This document shows positions 24,472 to 33,649 of a stretch of 64,000 bases of DNA, one piece after another. A model generated the notes under the pieces. It had not been told where the DNA came from, searched no databases, and worked only from the letters and a program-made list of their open reading frames with translations. The translations under genes and the position numbers were made by a program. The DNA lies in contig JAFXGL010000014.1 of the NCBI GenBank assembly GCA_017513185.1, positions 1-64,000 on the forward strand. Reading direction: 5' to 3'. The DNA comes from Candidatus Saccharimonadota bacterium. Lineage in GTDB: Bacteria; Patescibacteriota; Saccharimonadia; Saccharimonadales; Saccharimonadaceae. The number at the start of each line of letters is the position of its first letter. Positions within the stretch are counted from its first letter, which is position 1.

Positions 24472-26646
24472 ATGGATATTATCAACCCGAGTGGGAAGAA
24501 AACCCAGGTTGTGAAAATTAATTGGTTAGGGCGAGAATTGTCGCTAGAGGTGAACAGAGTGGGGTTCAGGACGACTAGTTCCGTATTAGTACGTTATGGC
24601 GATACCGTGGTGCTGGGTTCGGTAGTGGTGGGGACGAAGCCGGTGGTGCAGGACTTTTTCCCGCTGTCAATTGACTATGAAGAGAAGTATTATGCCTCTG
24701 GCAAGATTTCTTCTAGCAAGTTTATTAAGAGAGAGGGGAAGCCTTCGGATAATGCGGTGCTGGTAGGGCGCTTGATTGATCGTCCGATTCGCCCGTTGTT
24801 CCCGAAGGGCTATCGCCAAGAGGTGCAGGTGGTGACGACGGTGCTTTCCATGGACCCGGCTTTCCGCCCGGATATGGTGGCGATGATTGCGGCGTCTTCC
24901 GCACTGATGAATGCTGGTGTGCCGTTTGACGGACCGGTGGCGGGGCTACGTATCGGCCGGATTAATGGGGAGTTTAAGGCGTTTCTATCTGAAGAAGAGC
25001 GTGAGAAGTCGGCGCTTGACCTGGTGGTGGCTTGTAAAGATGGCAAGGTCGTGATGGTGGAGGCAGGTGCGAAGGAAGTGCCGGAAGAGATGATTATTGA
25101 AGCGATGCATTGGGCTGTTGATAATGTGCAGCCGGTGCTGGATTTGCAACGGGAACTCCAGAAGATTGTAGATTGCCCGGAGCAAGAGTATGAATTAGTA
25201 TTGCCGGACCCAGAAATCCAAGAAAGAGTGGACAAATGGACTGAGGGGAAGTTTGGTGAGAAGGTGCGTGGAAACGTGCTGGAGCGCGCAAGAGTGTTAG
25301 ACGAGATGAAATATGAGATGCATGATGAGTTCGCGCTAGAGCTGGGCGAAGGTGAGACGGACAACGAGAAGGTGGAGTGGTACGATGAAAACTTGCGCGA
25401 CCAATATAATCAAGCCTTTGAGCTAGCAGTGCATCATGAGGTGCGCCGCTCGATTGTTGAAGATGGGATTCGCCCGGATGGACGCAAAACAACGGAGGTG
25501 CGACCGCTCTCTAGCCAGGTGGGGATTCTGCCACGTTGTCATGGTTCATCGCTCTTTACTCGTGGTGTGACACAGGCAATGAACATTGTGACGTTGGCGC
25601 CACTTTCCTTTGCGCAGTTAGTCGATACGATGGAGGTGACCGATGGCAAGCGTCGCTATATGCATCACTATAATGCGCCGAGCTATACAGTTGGTGAAGT
25701 GGGCCGTCTTGGCAGCCCTGGGCGTCGTGAGATTGGCCATGGTTATCTCGCGGAGCGGGCGCTGTTGCCGGTGTTGCCGAGTGAAGAGGATTTTCCGTAT
25801 GCAATTCGTTCGGTGACGGAGATTATGTCGCAGAACGGTTCTACTTCGATGGCCGCAACATGTTCTTCGTGTTTGGCTTTGATGGACGCTGGGGTGCCCT
25901 TGAAGCGACCGGTGTCGGGTGTGGCGATGGGTCTAATGGTGGATGTGCCGAAAGGGCAGGAAATTACCGCGGACGATATCGACAAGGCTTATGTATTAAC
26001 CGATTTGATGGATGCGGAAGATTTTGCTGGTGATATGGACTTTAAGGTGACGGGTACGACGGAAGGTGTGACGGCACTGCAGATGGATATGAAGGTGCAT
26101 GGACTCCCCGTGGAGATTCTCGAGAAGGCTATTAAACAGTCACATGATGGTAGGATGTTTATCCTTGACCATATGTTGTCGGTGTTGCCTGGGCCACGCG
26201 AGAAGATTTCTGAATATGCGCCGCAAATTGAAAAACTGATGGTGAAGCCTGACAAGATTGGCGCCATTATCGGTAAGGGCGGTGAGACTATTAATAAGAT
26301 TACGGCTGAGACTGGCGCGATGATTGATATTGAAGAGTCGGGCCTGGTGACGATTGCTGGCAATGACCCGAAAGCGATTGAAAAGGCTTTGAACTGGATT
26401 AAAGGCCTCGTCGAAGAGCCGGAGGTGGGGAAGATTTATGAAGGCACCGTAGTGACGATTAAAGACTTTGGTGCGTTTGTGAATATTATGCCGGGGATTG
26501 ACGGGATGCTGCATGTGTCGCAGATTTCTGATAAGCGCGTCGAGAAGGTGACGGATGTGTTGAAAGTGGGGCAGAAGGTGAGGGTGAGACTGACCGCTAT
26601 CGATGACCGCGGGAAGCTGTCGCTTTCCATGCGACATTTAGACTAA
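24472..26646 (+). CDS. pnp: Polyribonucleotide nucleotidyltransferase (PNPase)
   Basis: Phosphorolytic 3'-5' exoribonuclease, a trimer with two RNase PH-like domains per chain; 724 residues. The first RNase PH domain has [15 protein letters not shown] and [14 protein letters not shown]; the second has [32 protein letters not shown] and the catalytic region [25 protein letters not shown] domain ([16 protein letters not shown]) and an S1 domain ([33 protein letters not shown]) finish the protein. All four expected modules are present. It has a structured leader and its own terminator, so it is monocistronic. Confidence 0.97.
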   Translation: MDIINPSGKKTQVVKINWLGRELSLEVNRVGFRTTSSVLVRYGDTVVLGSVVVGTKPVVQDFFPLSIDYEEKYYASGKISSSKFIKREGKPSDNAVLVGRLIDRPIRPLFPKGYRQEVQVVTTVLSMDPAFRPDMVAMIAASSALMNAGVPFDGPVAGLRIGRINGEFKAFLSEEEREKSALDLVVACKDGKVVMVEAGAKEVPEEMIIEAMHWAVDNVQPVLDLQRELQKIVDCPEQEYELVLPDPEIQERVDKWTEGKFGEKVRGNVLERARVLDEMKYEMHDEFALELGEGETDNEKVEWYDENLRDQYNQAFELAVHHEVRRSIVEDGIRPDGRKTTEVRPLSSQVGILPRCHGSSLFTRGVTQAMNIVTLAPLSFAQLVDTMEVTDGKRRYMHHYNAPSYTVGEVGRLGSPGRREIGHGYLAERALLPVLPSEEDFPYAIRSVTEIMSQNGSTSMAATCSSCLALMDAGVPLKRPVSGVAMGLMVDVPKGQEITADDIDKAYVLTDLMDAEDFAGDMDFKVTGTTEGVTALQMDMKVHGLPVEILEKAIKQSHDGRMFILDHMLSVLPGPREKISEYAPQIEKLMVKPDKIGAIIGKGGETINKITAETGAMIDIEESGLVTIAGNDPKAIEKALNWIKGLVEEPEVGKIYEGTVVTIKDFGAFVNIMPGIDGMLHVSQISDKRVEKVTDVLKVGQKVRVRLTAIDDRGKLSLSMRHLD

Positions 26647-26651
26647 ATAAA

Positions 26652-26677
26652 AAGACGCCCAAAGGGGCGTCTTTTTT
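26652..26677 (+). terminator. Intrinsic terminator of pnp
   Basis: AAGACGCCC-aaa-GGGGCGTCTT hairpin followed by TTTT. Confidence 0.85.
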
Positions 26678-26713
26678 GTAAAAAAATATAAGATGTGGTA
26701 TGATAAAGTAGTT

Positions 26714-29035
26714 ATGGCTACGAAGAAGAAATCAAGTAGAGGTGGAAGGGGTGCGAGCTCGAAGGGGCGGGGTTCGAGTAAGCGAAATACGCGCGAAGTG
26801 CGCAAGAAGCAGGAGCTGCCGGGTGGTTGGGGCCAGCAGGTGTTGGCGCTGATACTTTTGGCGATTTCCGTGATATTAATCGCGACGTGGTTTTCTGGAG
26901 AACAAAACCAAGCGTATAAGATTGTATTTTCTGTGATTGGTAACGGGATGTATGTGTTGCCGTTTTTGTTTACGTATCTTGCGGTGAAGATTTTCCGGAG
27001 TGAAGATAATAGATTGCCGGTAGTGGTATGGATTGTATCGATTTTGCTAATTGCATTTGCGGCGGGGGCGAGCGGAGTCTCGACGTTTGGCGAGCAGGGG
27101 GCGCATGGTGGAGCGGTGGGAGAATGGATGAACGAGTTAGTTTTGCCGATGTTAGGTCAGGGGGTGGCCGTGTTTGTGTATGTGGTACTGATAGCGATTT
27201 GCTTGTTGTTTATTCTGCAGAAGACGCCGAGTGCGGTGGTAAGAGGGCTGAAGGGTTCGCTTAAAGGTAAGAAAGATGCGGAATTGCCAATGGATAAGGA
27301 TTTGAAGGGTGGCGAAATTGAAGAGCTGGAAGATGGCAAGAAACGCAAGTTTGAGTTTAAGGTGACGAAGGGGGTGGCAGTGGAAGAGAAGAAAGAAGAG
27401 GAAGCACAACCGGCTAAGAAGCGTGGATTGTTTGGGCGTGGGAAGATTGAAGAGGTTGAAAAGCCAGTGCCGAAGGTGGAGGCGAAACCGGAAAATAAGG
27501 GTGCTTTGACCTCGATTGCGGATAAAGATTGGAAAGCTCCAGGTGTGGAGCTGCTAGAAAAGAAACAGAGTTCGGCGGATGCAGGGAATATCCAGCAAAA
27601 TGCCGTGGTGATAAAGTCGACTTTGGCGGAATTTGGAATTGATGTGGAGATGGAGGGGGCAAATATTGGTCCGCGCGTGACGCAATATACCATGCGGCCG
27701 CCGGCTGGGGTGAACTTGTCGAAGATTCTCGCGCGTGATAAGGAACTGGCGCTGAACCTTGCCGTGGATAAGATTCGCATTGAAGCGCCGATTCCAGGGA
27801 CAAGGAGCGTAGGCGTAGAGATTCCAAATGTGAAGTCGGCCTCGGTGATGTTTAGAGGTGTGATTGAGAGCCAAGAATGGAAGAAGGCAAAAGACCCGCT
27901 AACTTTTGCGGTAGGAAAAGATATTTCTGGCAAGAGCGTGGTGGCAAATCTGGCGAAGATGCCGCACCTTCTCATTGCCGGTACAACGGGTTCTGGTAAG
28001 TCGGTGATGACGAATACGCTGATTTCTTCGCTTTTGTGGCGAAACAGCCCGAGCGATTTGAAGCTGATTATTGTGGACCCGAAGCAGGTGGAGATGGCGA
28101 TGTATGATGACATTCCACATCTTTTGACGCCGATTATTACTTCTACTGAAAAGGCGCTTTCAGCTCTAAAGTGGGCAGTGAACGAAATGGAAAAGCGTTA
28201 TACGTTGATGGCAGAAAAGAAGGTGAAGAATATTTCTGATTATAATTCCAAGATTGCGGATGTTTCTGAGCAGAAAGAAGACGAGAAAGAAAAGGAAGCA
28301 CCACAAGAGGGGAAGATGCCGTATATTGTGGTGGTGATTGACGAGATGGCGGACCTAATGATGATGGCTGGGAAAGACCTGGAGATGTTGATTGTGCGAA
28401 TTGCGCAGAAAGGTCGTGCGGCGGGGATTCACCTAGTGCTGGCAACCCAGCGTCCGGAAGTGAAGGTGATTACGGGTCTAATTAAGGCGAACGTGCCGGG
28501 GAGGATTGCCTTTGCGGTGGGGAGCCAAATTGACTCACGGATTATGCTAGACCAAGGTGGAGCGGAGAAGTTGCTCGGTAAAGGTGATATGCTAATGTTG
28601 ACGACGGAAATGATGGGGAAGCCGCGGAGGATTCAGGGTGCGTGGATGTATGAAGATGATAAAGGGAATGGCGACGTAAAGAACTTGACAGATTTCTTGA
28701 GGAAACAGCGACCGCCGGAGTATAATCCGGATGTAATTGCGCAGCCGGTGCAAATTAAGGGCATGGGGCCGAGTGATGGCGGGGCGTTTGGCGACTTGGG
28801 GCGAAAGTATGACCCGAATGACCCAGTGGTGCGTAAGGCGGTAGAAATCTCTATTTCTAAGGGTAAGTTCTCGACAGCAATGTTGCAGACGTATCTAGGA
28901 AAGGGGCATGGGTTTGTGAGCGGACTCGCGATTTGGTTTGAGGAGATTGGCGTGATTGGCCCGCAGAATGGAAATAAGCCTAGAGATATGCTAATCAAAT
29001 CCATGGAAGAGTTCGACAATTTGGCGAACGTATGA
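26714..29035 (+). CDS. ftsK: DNA translocase FtsK/SpoIIIE
   Basis: Septal ATP-driven DNA pump for chromosome segregation; 773 residues from ATG 26714 (9 nt after TATGAT; the frame from 26693 would add a weak N-terminus). A basic tail is followed by about four membrane helices up to residue 175, a charged linker, the alpha/beta motor with Walker A GTTGSGKS near 421, PYIVVVIDEMADLMMM (Walker B), and ATQRPEVKVITGLIKANVPGRIAF. A C-terminal gamma-like winged helix remains (RKAVEISISKGKFSTAMLQTYL). The -10 for rpsF overlaps its stop codon. Confidence 0.95.
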   Translation: MATKKKSSRGGRGASSKGRGSSKRNTREVRKKQELPGGWGQQVLALILLAISVILIATWFSGEQNQAYKIVFSVIGNGMYVLPFLFTYLAVKIFRSEDNRLPVVVWIVSILLIAFAAGASGVSTFGEQGAHGGAVGEWMNELVLPMLGQGVAVFVYVVLIAICLLFILQKTPSAVVRGLKGSLKGKKDAELPMDKDLKGGEIEELEDGKKRKFEFKVTKGVAVEEKKEEEAQPAKKRGLFGRGKIEEVEKPVPKVEAKPENKGALTSIADKDWKAPGVELLEKKQSSADAGNIQQNAVVIKSTLAEFGIDVEMEGANIGPRVTQYTMRPPAGVNLSKILARDKELALNLAVDKIRIEAPIPGTRSVGVEIPNVKSASVMFRGVIESQEWKKAKDPLTFAVGKDISGKSVVANLAKMPHLLIAGTTGSGKSVMTNTLISSLLWRNSPSDLKLIIVDPKQVEMAMYDDIPHLLTPIITSTEKALSALKWAVNEMEKRYTLMAEKKVKNISDYNSKIADVSEQKEDEKEKEAPQEGKMPYIVVVIDEMADLMMMAGKDLEMLIVRIAQKGRAAGIHLVLATQRPEVKVITGLIKANVPGRIAFAVGSQIDSRIMLDQGGAEKLLGKGDMLMLTTEMMGKPRRIQGAWMYEDDKGNGDVKNLTDFLRKQRPPEYNPDVIAQPVQIKGMGPSDGGAFGDLGRKYDPNDPVVRKAVEISISKGKFSTAMLQTYLGKGHGFVSGLAIWFEEIGVIGPQNGNKPRDMLIKSMEEFDNLANV

Positions 29036-29103
29036 TATAATTAGTGCAATATTAACTCAGGGAGTGGATTTAGTCGCATTCCCGTTAACCAAAGGAGCAA
29101 ATC
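29036..29103 (+). promoter_or_regulatory. rpsF promoter and leader with possible S6:S18 site
   Basis: TATAAT at 29036-29041 overlaps the ftsK stop. The leader can fold with TTAAC/GTTAA outer pairs, a GAGTG/CATTC inner stem and a bulged CCG between them, the pattern known for the S6:S18 autoregulatory leader. The match was made by eye. Confidence 0.45.
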
Positions 29104-29481
29104 GTGAAACAATACGAACTTACTTTCCTGATTCATCCGGATCTTGAGATGAATACGGAAACAGTGGTCAGTAAAGTGAAAGACTTGATTGACACCAATG
29201 GTGGTAAGGTCACGAAAGAGACCAACGAAGGCAAGAAACGCCTTGCTTATACCATTAAAGGTCAAGATTATGCGGTCTATTACTACCTAGAGGCAGAGCT
29301 GCCGGCAGAAGCCCCAGCAAAGATTTCTAGCGTATTGAACATTACTGACGAAGTTTTGCGCTATCTGCTTGTGGCGGTGGACGAACGTAAACTCAAGGCT
29401 GAGGCCAAGAGAGCGGAACGTCGTGCAGCTCGTGCAGAAGAAGAGCAAGAAGCACAAGAAGAAAAAACTGAGGAGGAATAA
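29104..29481 (+). CDS. rpsF: 30S ribosomal protein S6
   Basis: Small-subunit protein that forms a dimer with S18 on the platform; 125 residues. The start MKQYELTFLIHPDLEMNTE and KRLAYTIKGQDYAVYYYLEAE are S6-type, with the beta-strand core ending near residue 98. A Glu/Ala/Arg-rich tail (RAEEEQEAQEEKTEEE) follows, as in E. coli where S6 is glutamylated. Start codon is GTG after AAAGGAG. It heads the conserved rpsF-ssb-rpsR operon, with only 3 nt to ssb. Confidence 0.95.
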   Translation: MKQYELTFLIHPDLEMNTETVVSKVKDLIDTNGGKVTKETNEGKKRLAYTIKGQDYAVYYYLEAELPAEAPAKISSVLNITDEVLRYLLVAVDERKLKAEAKRAERRAARAEEEQEAQEEKTEEE

Positions 29482-29484
29482 TTT

Positions 29485-29955
29485 ATGCGTGGCTTTAGTA
29501 AAGCTATTATCACTGGAAACTTAACAAGAGACCCGGAACTTCGGACCACCCCTAATGGGGCGAGTGTATGCTCGTTCTCCGTGGCGGTGAATAGAGTCTT
29601 CAAAGATTCGAGCGGAACTCAACAAGAGTCAGTGTCGTTTATCGACTGCTCGGCTTGGGGTAAGCTCGGTGAAATGATTGGCCAATATGCCAAGAAAGGT
29701 GCGGGTGTGCTCGTGTCTGGACGGCTAGACCAAAGAAGCTGGGAAGACAAGAATACTGGACAGAAGCGTAGCCGGGTGGAAATTGTGGTGGAAGATTTTA
29801 ACTTTACTGGGCCTGCAAACAATGACCGCAATAGTGGTGGGTATAATGGCGGAAACTTTGGTGGCGGAAGCGCCGCTAAGGAAGAGACTCCCGTAGAGGA
29901 GGCTCCTGTCAGCAATGGTGACGAAGAGATTGATTTATCTGAAATCCCATTTTAA
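29485..29955 (+). CDS. ssb: Single-stranded DNA-binding protein
   Basis: Protects ssDNA and recruits replication and repair enzymes; 156 residues. The OB fold spans residues 1-110 (NLTRDPELRTTPNGASVCSF, FIDCSAWGKLGEMIGQYAKKG, VSGRLDQRSWEDKNTGQKRS). A glycine/asparagine-rich linker follows and the C-terminus is DEEIDLSEIPF, an acidic tip with the usual final I-P-F that binds partner proteins. It lies between rpsF and rpsR, an order conserved in most bacteria. Confidence 0.96.
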   Translation: MRGFSKAIITGNLTRDPELRTTPNGASVCSFSVAVNRVFKDSSGTQQESVSFIDCSAWGKLGEMIGQYAKKGAGVLVSGRLDQRSWEDKNTGQKRSRVEIVVEDFNFTGPANNDRNSGGYNGGNFGGGSAAKEETPVEEAPVSNGDEEIDLSEIPF

Positions 29956-29978
29956 TTAAAACTTAATAAAGGAGAAAT

Positions 29979-30176
29979 ATGAGGAGAGTTAAAGTTGACT
30001 CTAATATCTATTTTGACTATAAAGATGTCAAGACTCTGCAGAAATTCCTAGACCCTTATGGTAGGATTGAAGCAGGGGCTCGCACGGGTTTGACTGCGAA
30101 GCAGCAAAGACAATTAGCTGTTGCAGTTAAAAGAGCTAGACATCTAGCGTTGTTACCATTCGTAAGTGCAAATTAA
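29979..30176 (+). CDS. rpsR: 30S ribosomal protein S18
   Basis: Small-subunit protein that pairs with S6; 65 residues, close to the usual 70-75. Conserved parts are [19 protein letters not shown] and [28 protein letters not shown], the 16S-binding segment. ATG follows AAAGGAG. No zinc-ligand cysteines are present, so it is the C- (zinc-free) type. It closes the rpsF-ssb-rpsR operon; efp begins 12 nt later and may be co-transcribed. Confidence 0.95.
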   Translation: MRRVKVDSNIYFDYKDVKTLQKFLDPYGRIEAGARTGLTAKQQRQLAVAVKRARHLALLPFVSAN

Positions 30177-30188
30177 GGAGGTCTTATT

Positions 30189-30749
30189 ATGTATGGACCA
30201 ACTGATTTAAAGAAAAATGTGCTCATAACGCTGGACGGGCAGCCGTATAAGGTGGTTGAGTATTCACAGAAAGTGATGGGGCGCGGTGGTTCCATCGTGA
30301 ATGTGAAAGTCAAAAACTTGATTACGGGTGCGTTGCTTCCGAAGACTTTTAAGGGTCAGGAGAAGATTGAACCGGCGGAAGTGACAACGCGCAAAGTACA
30401 ATATCTCTACCGTGATGATGAAAAGTTTTATTTCATGGACCCGGAGACGTTTGAACAGTATGAGCTGATGGCTGATATGGTGGGCGATGCAAAAGATTTT
30501 ATGAAGGACGGTGATGAGATGGAAATTCAGTTTTATAATGGAACACCGATTAACCTCGTTTTGCCGAAAAATCTTTGGCTGGCCGTTACTTATACTGAAA
30601 CAGCCGTGAAGGGTGATACGTCGACTTCAATTACGAAAGACGCGACGCTGGAGACGGGTGTGGTAGTGAAGGTGCCGGCGTTTATTAAAGTAGGTGATAT
30701 TGTAAGTATTGATACTGAAACCTATGCGTATAGAGAGCGCAAAAAGTAA
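30189..30749 (+). CDS. efp: Elongation factor P with Arg32
   Basis: Relieves ribosome stalling at polyproline; 186 residues in three beta domains. The N-terminal KOW-like domain has KKNVLITLDGQPYKVVEYS and the modification loop KVMGRGGS. The tip residue, counted from Met1, is Arg32 where E. coli and Bacillus have Lys. In Pseudomonas and Neisseria Arg32 is rhamnosylated by EarP, but the surrounding sequence here is different and no earP gene is in this window. The rest (EPAEVTTRKVQYLYRDDEKFYFMDPETFEQ) is typical. ATG follows AAGGAGG. Confidence 0.95.
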   Translation: MYGPTDLKKNVLITLDGQPYKVVEYSQKVMGRGGSIVNVKVKNLITGALLPKTFKGQEKIEPAEVTTRKVQYLYRDDEKFYFMDPETFEQYELMADMVGDAKDFMKDGDEMEIQFYNGTPINLVLPKNLWLAVTYTETAVKGDTSTSITKDATLETGVVVKVPAFIKVGDIVSIDTETYAYRERKK

Positions 30750-30751
30750 GT

Positions 30752-30870
30752 AAATTGCACAGGATAGCGAGCTACTGCGTCAGCAGATGCGTTACTCGCT
30801 CTCCGTACCATTAAGTACGGTTCGCTCCGTTACTCCTGCTTCCTTGTATCTCATCTATCCTGAGCAATTT
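30752..30870. repeat. Hairpin element A
   Basis: Arms AAATTGC + AGGATAG (30752-30767) pair with CTATCCT + GCAATTT (30855-30870). The core from 30778 to 30846 differs at three positions from element B. Inside the core CCGTACC/GGTACGG-type pairing (around CCGTAC-cattaa-GTACGG) makes a tip hairpin. It lies between efp and the tlyA-like gene. Confidence 0.75.
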
Positions 30871-30881
30871 CTAGAATTATT

Positions 30882-31439
30882 ATGGTAGTATCTCGTGCTG
30901 AACACAAAATAGAAAATGCATCTAGTGCATTTCATTTTGTGTTTAAGGATAAGATTGTGTTGGATATTGGGAGCTCGACTGGGGGATTTACGGAGTATGC
31001 GCTGAGTAAAGGCGCGAAGAAAGTGGTGGCGGTGGAGAAGGGAACGAAGCAAATGAAAGCGCCACTACGGTTTGATCCGAGAATAGAGCTACATGAAAAG
31101 ACGGATATTTTTGAGTTTAGGACAGACGAGAAAATCGATGTGATACTTGCTGATGTGTCATTTATCAGCCTCACTGGGGTTCTCGTCTATGCTAAAGAAA
31201 ACTTGGCGAGTGTCGGGACGGAGTTTTTGGTGATGCTGAAGCCGCAGTTTGAAGCAGAGGAGAAGCAACTTTGGCGAGGGGTGGTGAAGAATGAAAAGAT
31301 GCGGAGAGAGATTATTAAAAAATTTGAACAGTGGCTGATGCAAAATGGGTTCATTGTGAAAAACAAACGAGACAATACTTTGGCGGGGAAGAACGGAAAC
31401 CTGGAGAGATTTTATTACTTGACGCTTGCAAAAAAATAA
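30882..31439 (+). CDS. TlyA/FtsJ-type rRNA methyltransferase lacking the S4 domain
   Basis: A 185-residue SAM-dependent methyltransferase of the TlyA (hemolysin A/FtsJ-like) type. It starts at VSRAEHKIENA, which in full TlyA proteins follows an S4 RNA-binding domain; that domain is missing here and no sequence for it precedes the ATG. The SAM site is VLDIGSSTGGFTEYALSKGAKKV; catalytic-region motifs are DVILADVSFISLTGVL and VMLKPQFEAEE. TlyA methylates 16S and/or 23S rRNA 2'-OH groups. The gene sits right after hairpin element A. Confidence 0.75.
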   Translation: MVVSRAEHKIENASSAFHFVFKDKIVLDIGSSTGGFTEYALSKGAKKVVAVEKGTKQMKAPLRFDPRIELHEKTDIFEFRTDEKIDVILADVSFISLTGVLVYAKENLASVGTEFLVMLKPQFEAEEKQLWRGVVKNEKMRREIIKKFEQWLMQNGFIVKNKRDNTLAGKNGNLERFYYLTLAKK

Positions 31440-31446
31440 ACACAAG

Positions 31447-31461
31447 CATATAATATATAAT
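31447..31461 (+). promoter_or_regulatory. Leaderless-type promoter of the pilM operon
   Basis: TATAAT at 31449-31454, 7 nt before the ATG at 31462; a second TATAAT copy directly abuts the start. Confidence 0.5.
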
Positions 31462-32508
31462 ATGAAATTATTACAAGGAGTGGGCGATTTCTTCGCGATG
31501 GATGTCGGTACGACTTCGATTCGTATCGTACAGCTAGGAGGTGACCAGCAGCATGGTTGGAGCCTACAACGCTATGCTTATGTGCCAGTAGATGAGAAAA
31601 CCTTGCAAGATTCTTCGGAGGCGGGGAAGAAGAAGTTCCAAGACATTATTTTGACTGCGGTAAATCAGGCGGGGATTCGGACGAAAAATATCGCACTAGG
31701 GATGCCGGCAGGGAAGACGTTTACGACCGTGGTGGAAGTAGACAATCAAGACCCGAAAGACCTTGCAAAGACAATTAAGTATCAGCTTGACCAATATATT
31801 CCGATGGCAGTAGATGAAGCGAAGGCGGACTTTGTGGTATTAGGGCCTTCACCTAACGACCCGGCGAAAGCCGAGGTATTGGTGTCTTCGACAGCAGTGG
31901 ATTATGCTGAGAGCTTGCTAGAGAAAGTTGAGGGGATGGGGTTGAATGTGGTGGCGATGGAGCCAGAGCCTTTGGCGATGGCGCGTGCGTTGATGCCGGC
32001 AGGTGTGGTGGATGCGCGGATGATTGTGGATTTAGGCGAAAGATCGACGGATTTGGTGGTGGTATTCCATGGTGCGCCAAGATTGGTGCGCTCGGTGCCC
32101 GGCGGATTTGACGCATTGGTAAAGACAGTGGCGGGGGCGCTATCGGTACGCGAGGATCAGGCGAGACAGTTTATTCTGAAGTTCGGTTTGGCGCAGGATA
32201 AGATTGAAGGCCAAGTGTTTAAGGCGCTCGACTCGACGCTGGAAGCGTTTGCATCGGAACTCACGAAGTCGGTGCTGTTCTTCCAGGGGAAGTACACGAA
32301 TGTGAAAGTGGGCGGGATTATCCTGTCTGGTTTTGCAGAAATTATTCCGTTTATCGCTGAGTATATCGAGGCGAAGACAGACGTGCCAACAATGCAGGGT
32401 AATCCGTGGCAAATGGTGCGCGTGTCGCCTGAGCAGCAGAATGCGCTAATCAATGTTGCAAGTGAATTTGCAGTGGCGATTGGCTTGGCGGAGAGGAGTA
32501 ATGCGTAA
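31462..32508 (+). CDS. pilM: Type IV pilus assembly actin-like ATPase PilM
   Basis: Cytoplasmic actin-fold protein that couples the inner-membrane pilus platform (PilN/PilO) to the motors; 348 residues. The phosphate-1 motif is FFAMDVGTTSIRIVQL near residues 8-23; DARMIVDLGERSTDLVVVFHGAPRL is the phosphate-2 region and VGGIILSGFAEIIPFIAEYI the adenosine motif. An in-frame ATG at 31426 lies inside the previous gene; 31462 matches the family start and the -10 box. Its stop overlaps the pilN ATG (TAATG). Confidence 0.92.
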   Translation: MKLLQGVGDFFAMDVGTTSIRIVQLGGDQQHGWSLQRYAYVPVDEKTLQDSSEAGKKKFQDIILTAVNQAGIRTKNIALGMPAGKTFTTVVEVDNQDPKDLAKTIKYQLDQYIPMAVDEAKADFVVLGPSPNDPAKAEVLVSSTAVDYAESLLEKVEGMGLNVVAMEPEPLAMARALMPAGVVDARMIVDLGERSTDLVVVFHGAPRLVRSVPGGFDALVKTVAGALSVREDQARQFILKFGLAQDKIEGQVFKALDSTLEAFASELTKSVLFFQGKYTNVKVGGIILSGFAEIIPFIAEYIEAKTDVPTMQGNPWQMVRVSPEQQNALINVASEFAVAIGLAERSNA

Positions 32509-33641
32509 TGTTTGAGATTAACCTCGTTCCTGATGTAAAAGCTCAGATGATTGCAGCGCAAAAGAAGCGCAATGTGGTGTTTTTTGCAGCAGCGGCAGTG
32601 TCGGCGATTGCGGCGGGGCTGGTGTTGATATTGATGGGCGTGAAAGTGGGGCAGGATTTGAAGATGAATGGCCAGGATGACAAGCTAGAATTAATGTCGA
32701 GCACGATTGAAAAGTATGATGGGCTGGATGAGCTATTGACGGTGCAGAAGCAGTTGTCGGATTTGCAGACGATTAGTGAAAATAAGAAGATGCTATCGCG
32801 CGTGTTTACGGTGCTGCATTCATTGCTGGAGCAAGAGAACGACGACGAGATTAAAATTTCTTCGTTGGATGTGAATATGTTGACGTCGGATTTGACGTTT
32901 GATGGCCAGGCGGATGCGGGTGCGACGACGGATGGCATCGACTACCGCGTGCTGGAGTCGTTTAAAAAGTCGATTACGTTGATGAAATATGATTACGGTC
33001 GCTATGTTGACAAGAACGGGGAAGCGATCCCGACGATGTGTATCTTTGAGTCGAGTACGAGTGGGGCGCCGTTTAGAGATAGCAACGGGAACATTTATGC
33101 GATTTGGGCGAAGGGCGTGGAAGGTTGCGACCCGTCTAAAGTAGCTCAGGAGTCGGATGATGGAAATGATTTGAATAATGAGACTGTGGATGCGATGCAA
33201 ATTCAGAACGTGGATTTGTCGCAACCGGCGGATGGCGTGAATTTGGTGAAGATTTTCCGCACGCCGCAATTCTCGGAATGGTATAGAAAAGGTTATATGG
33301 ATACGGGTGGGACGATTTCTAATATTGAACATTTTGAGAGCCAATGCATCAGCTATAGTGGTAACGAGTCTGGAAGTACAGTGAATTGGAGCAGTACGAA
33401 TGACTGCGACATGTCGCCGGACGGAATCGAGATTAATAACTCTTCCAACGGTAAGCAAGCGGGTGGTAAGCTAGTGTTGATGTTCAGCGCGGTGCTGCAT
33501 ATTAACCCGGAAGTGTTTAGCTTTAACAACAAACATATGATTACCATTACGCCGAGCGGTCGTCAGAACGTGACAGATTCGTTTATGCAAGTGGGCGATA
33601 TGTTTGCGGAGCGTGCTAGAGCAGTGGAGGGAAGTGAATAG
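32508..33641 (+). CDS. pilN: PilN-like pilus platform protein
   Basis: Inner-membrane component of the type IV pilus alignment complex, 377 residues. It begins MFEINLVPDVKAQ, the I-N-L-(V/L)-P motif that docks PilN onto PilM, followed by a membrane helix (VFFAAAAVSAIAAGLVLILMG) at about 24-45 and a coiled coil. The exported region is about 150 residues longer than classical PilN and carries several cysteines. ATG overlaps the pilM stop; PilO-like protein follows after 8 nt. The identification rests on the motif and gene order. Confidence 0.75.
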   Translation: MFEINLVPDVKAQMIAAQKKRNVVFFAAAAVSAIAAGLVLILMGVKVGQDLKMNGQDDKLELMSSTIEKYDGLDELLTVQKQLSDLQTISENKKMLSRVFTVLHSLLEQENDDEIKISSLDVNMLTSDLTFDGQADAGATTDGIDYRVLESFKKSITLMKYDYGRYVDKNGEAIPTMCIFESSTSGAPFRDSNGNIYAIWAKGVEGCDPSKVAQESDDGNDLNNETVDAMQIQNVDLSQPADGVNLVKIFRTPQFSEWYRKGYMDTGGTISNIEHFESQCISYSGNESGSTVNWSSTNDCDMSPDGIEINNSSNGKQAGGKLVLMFSAVLHINPEVFSFNNKHMITITPSGRQNVTDSFMQVGDMFAERARAVEGSE

Positions 33642-33649
33642 GAGGAGAT

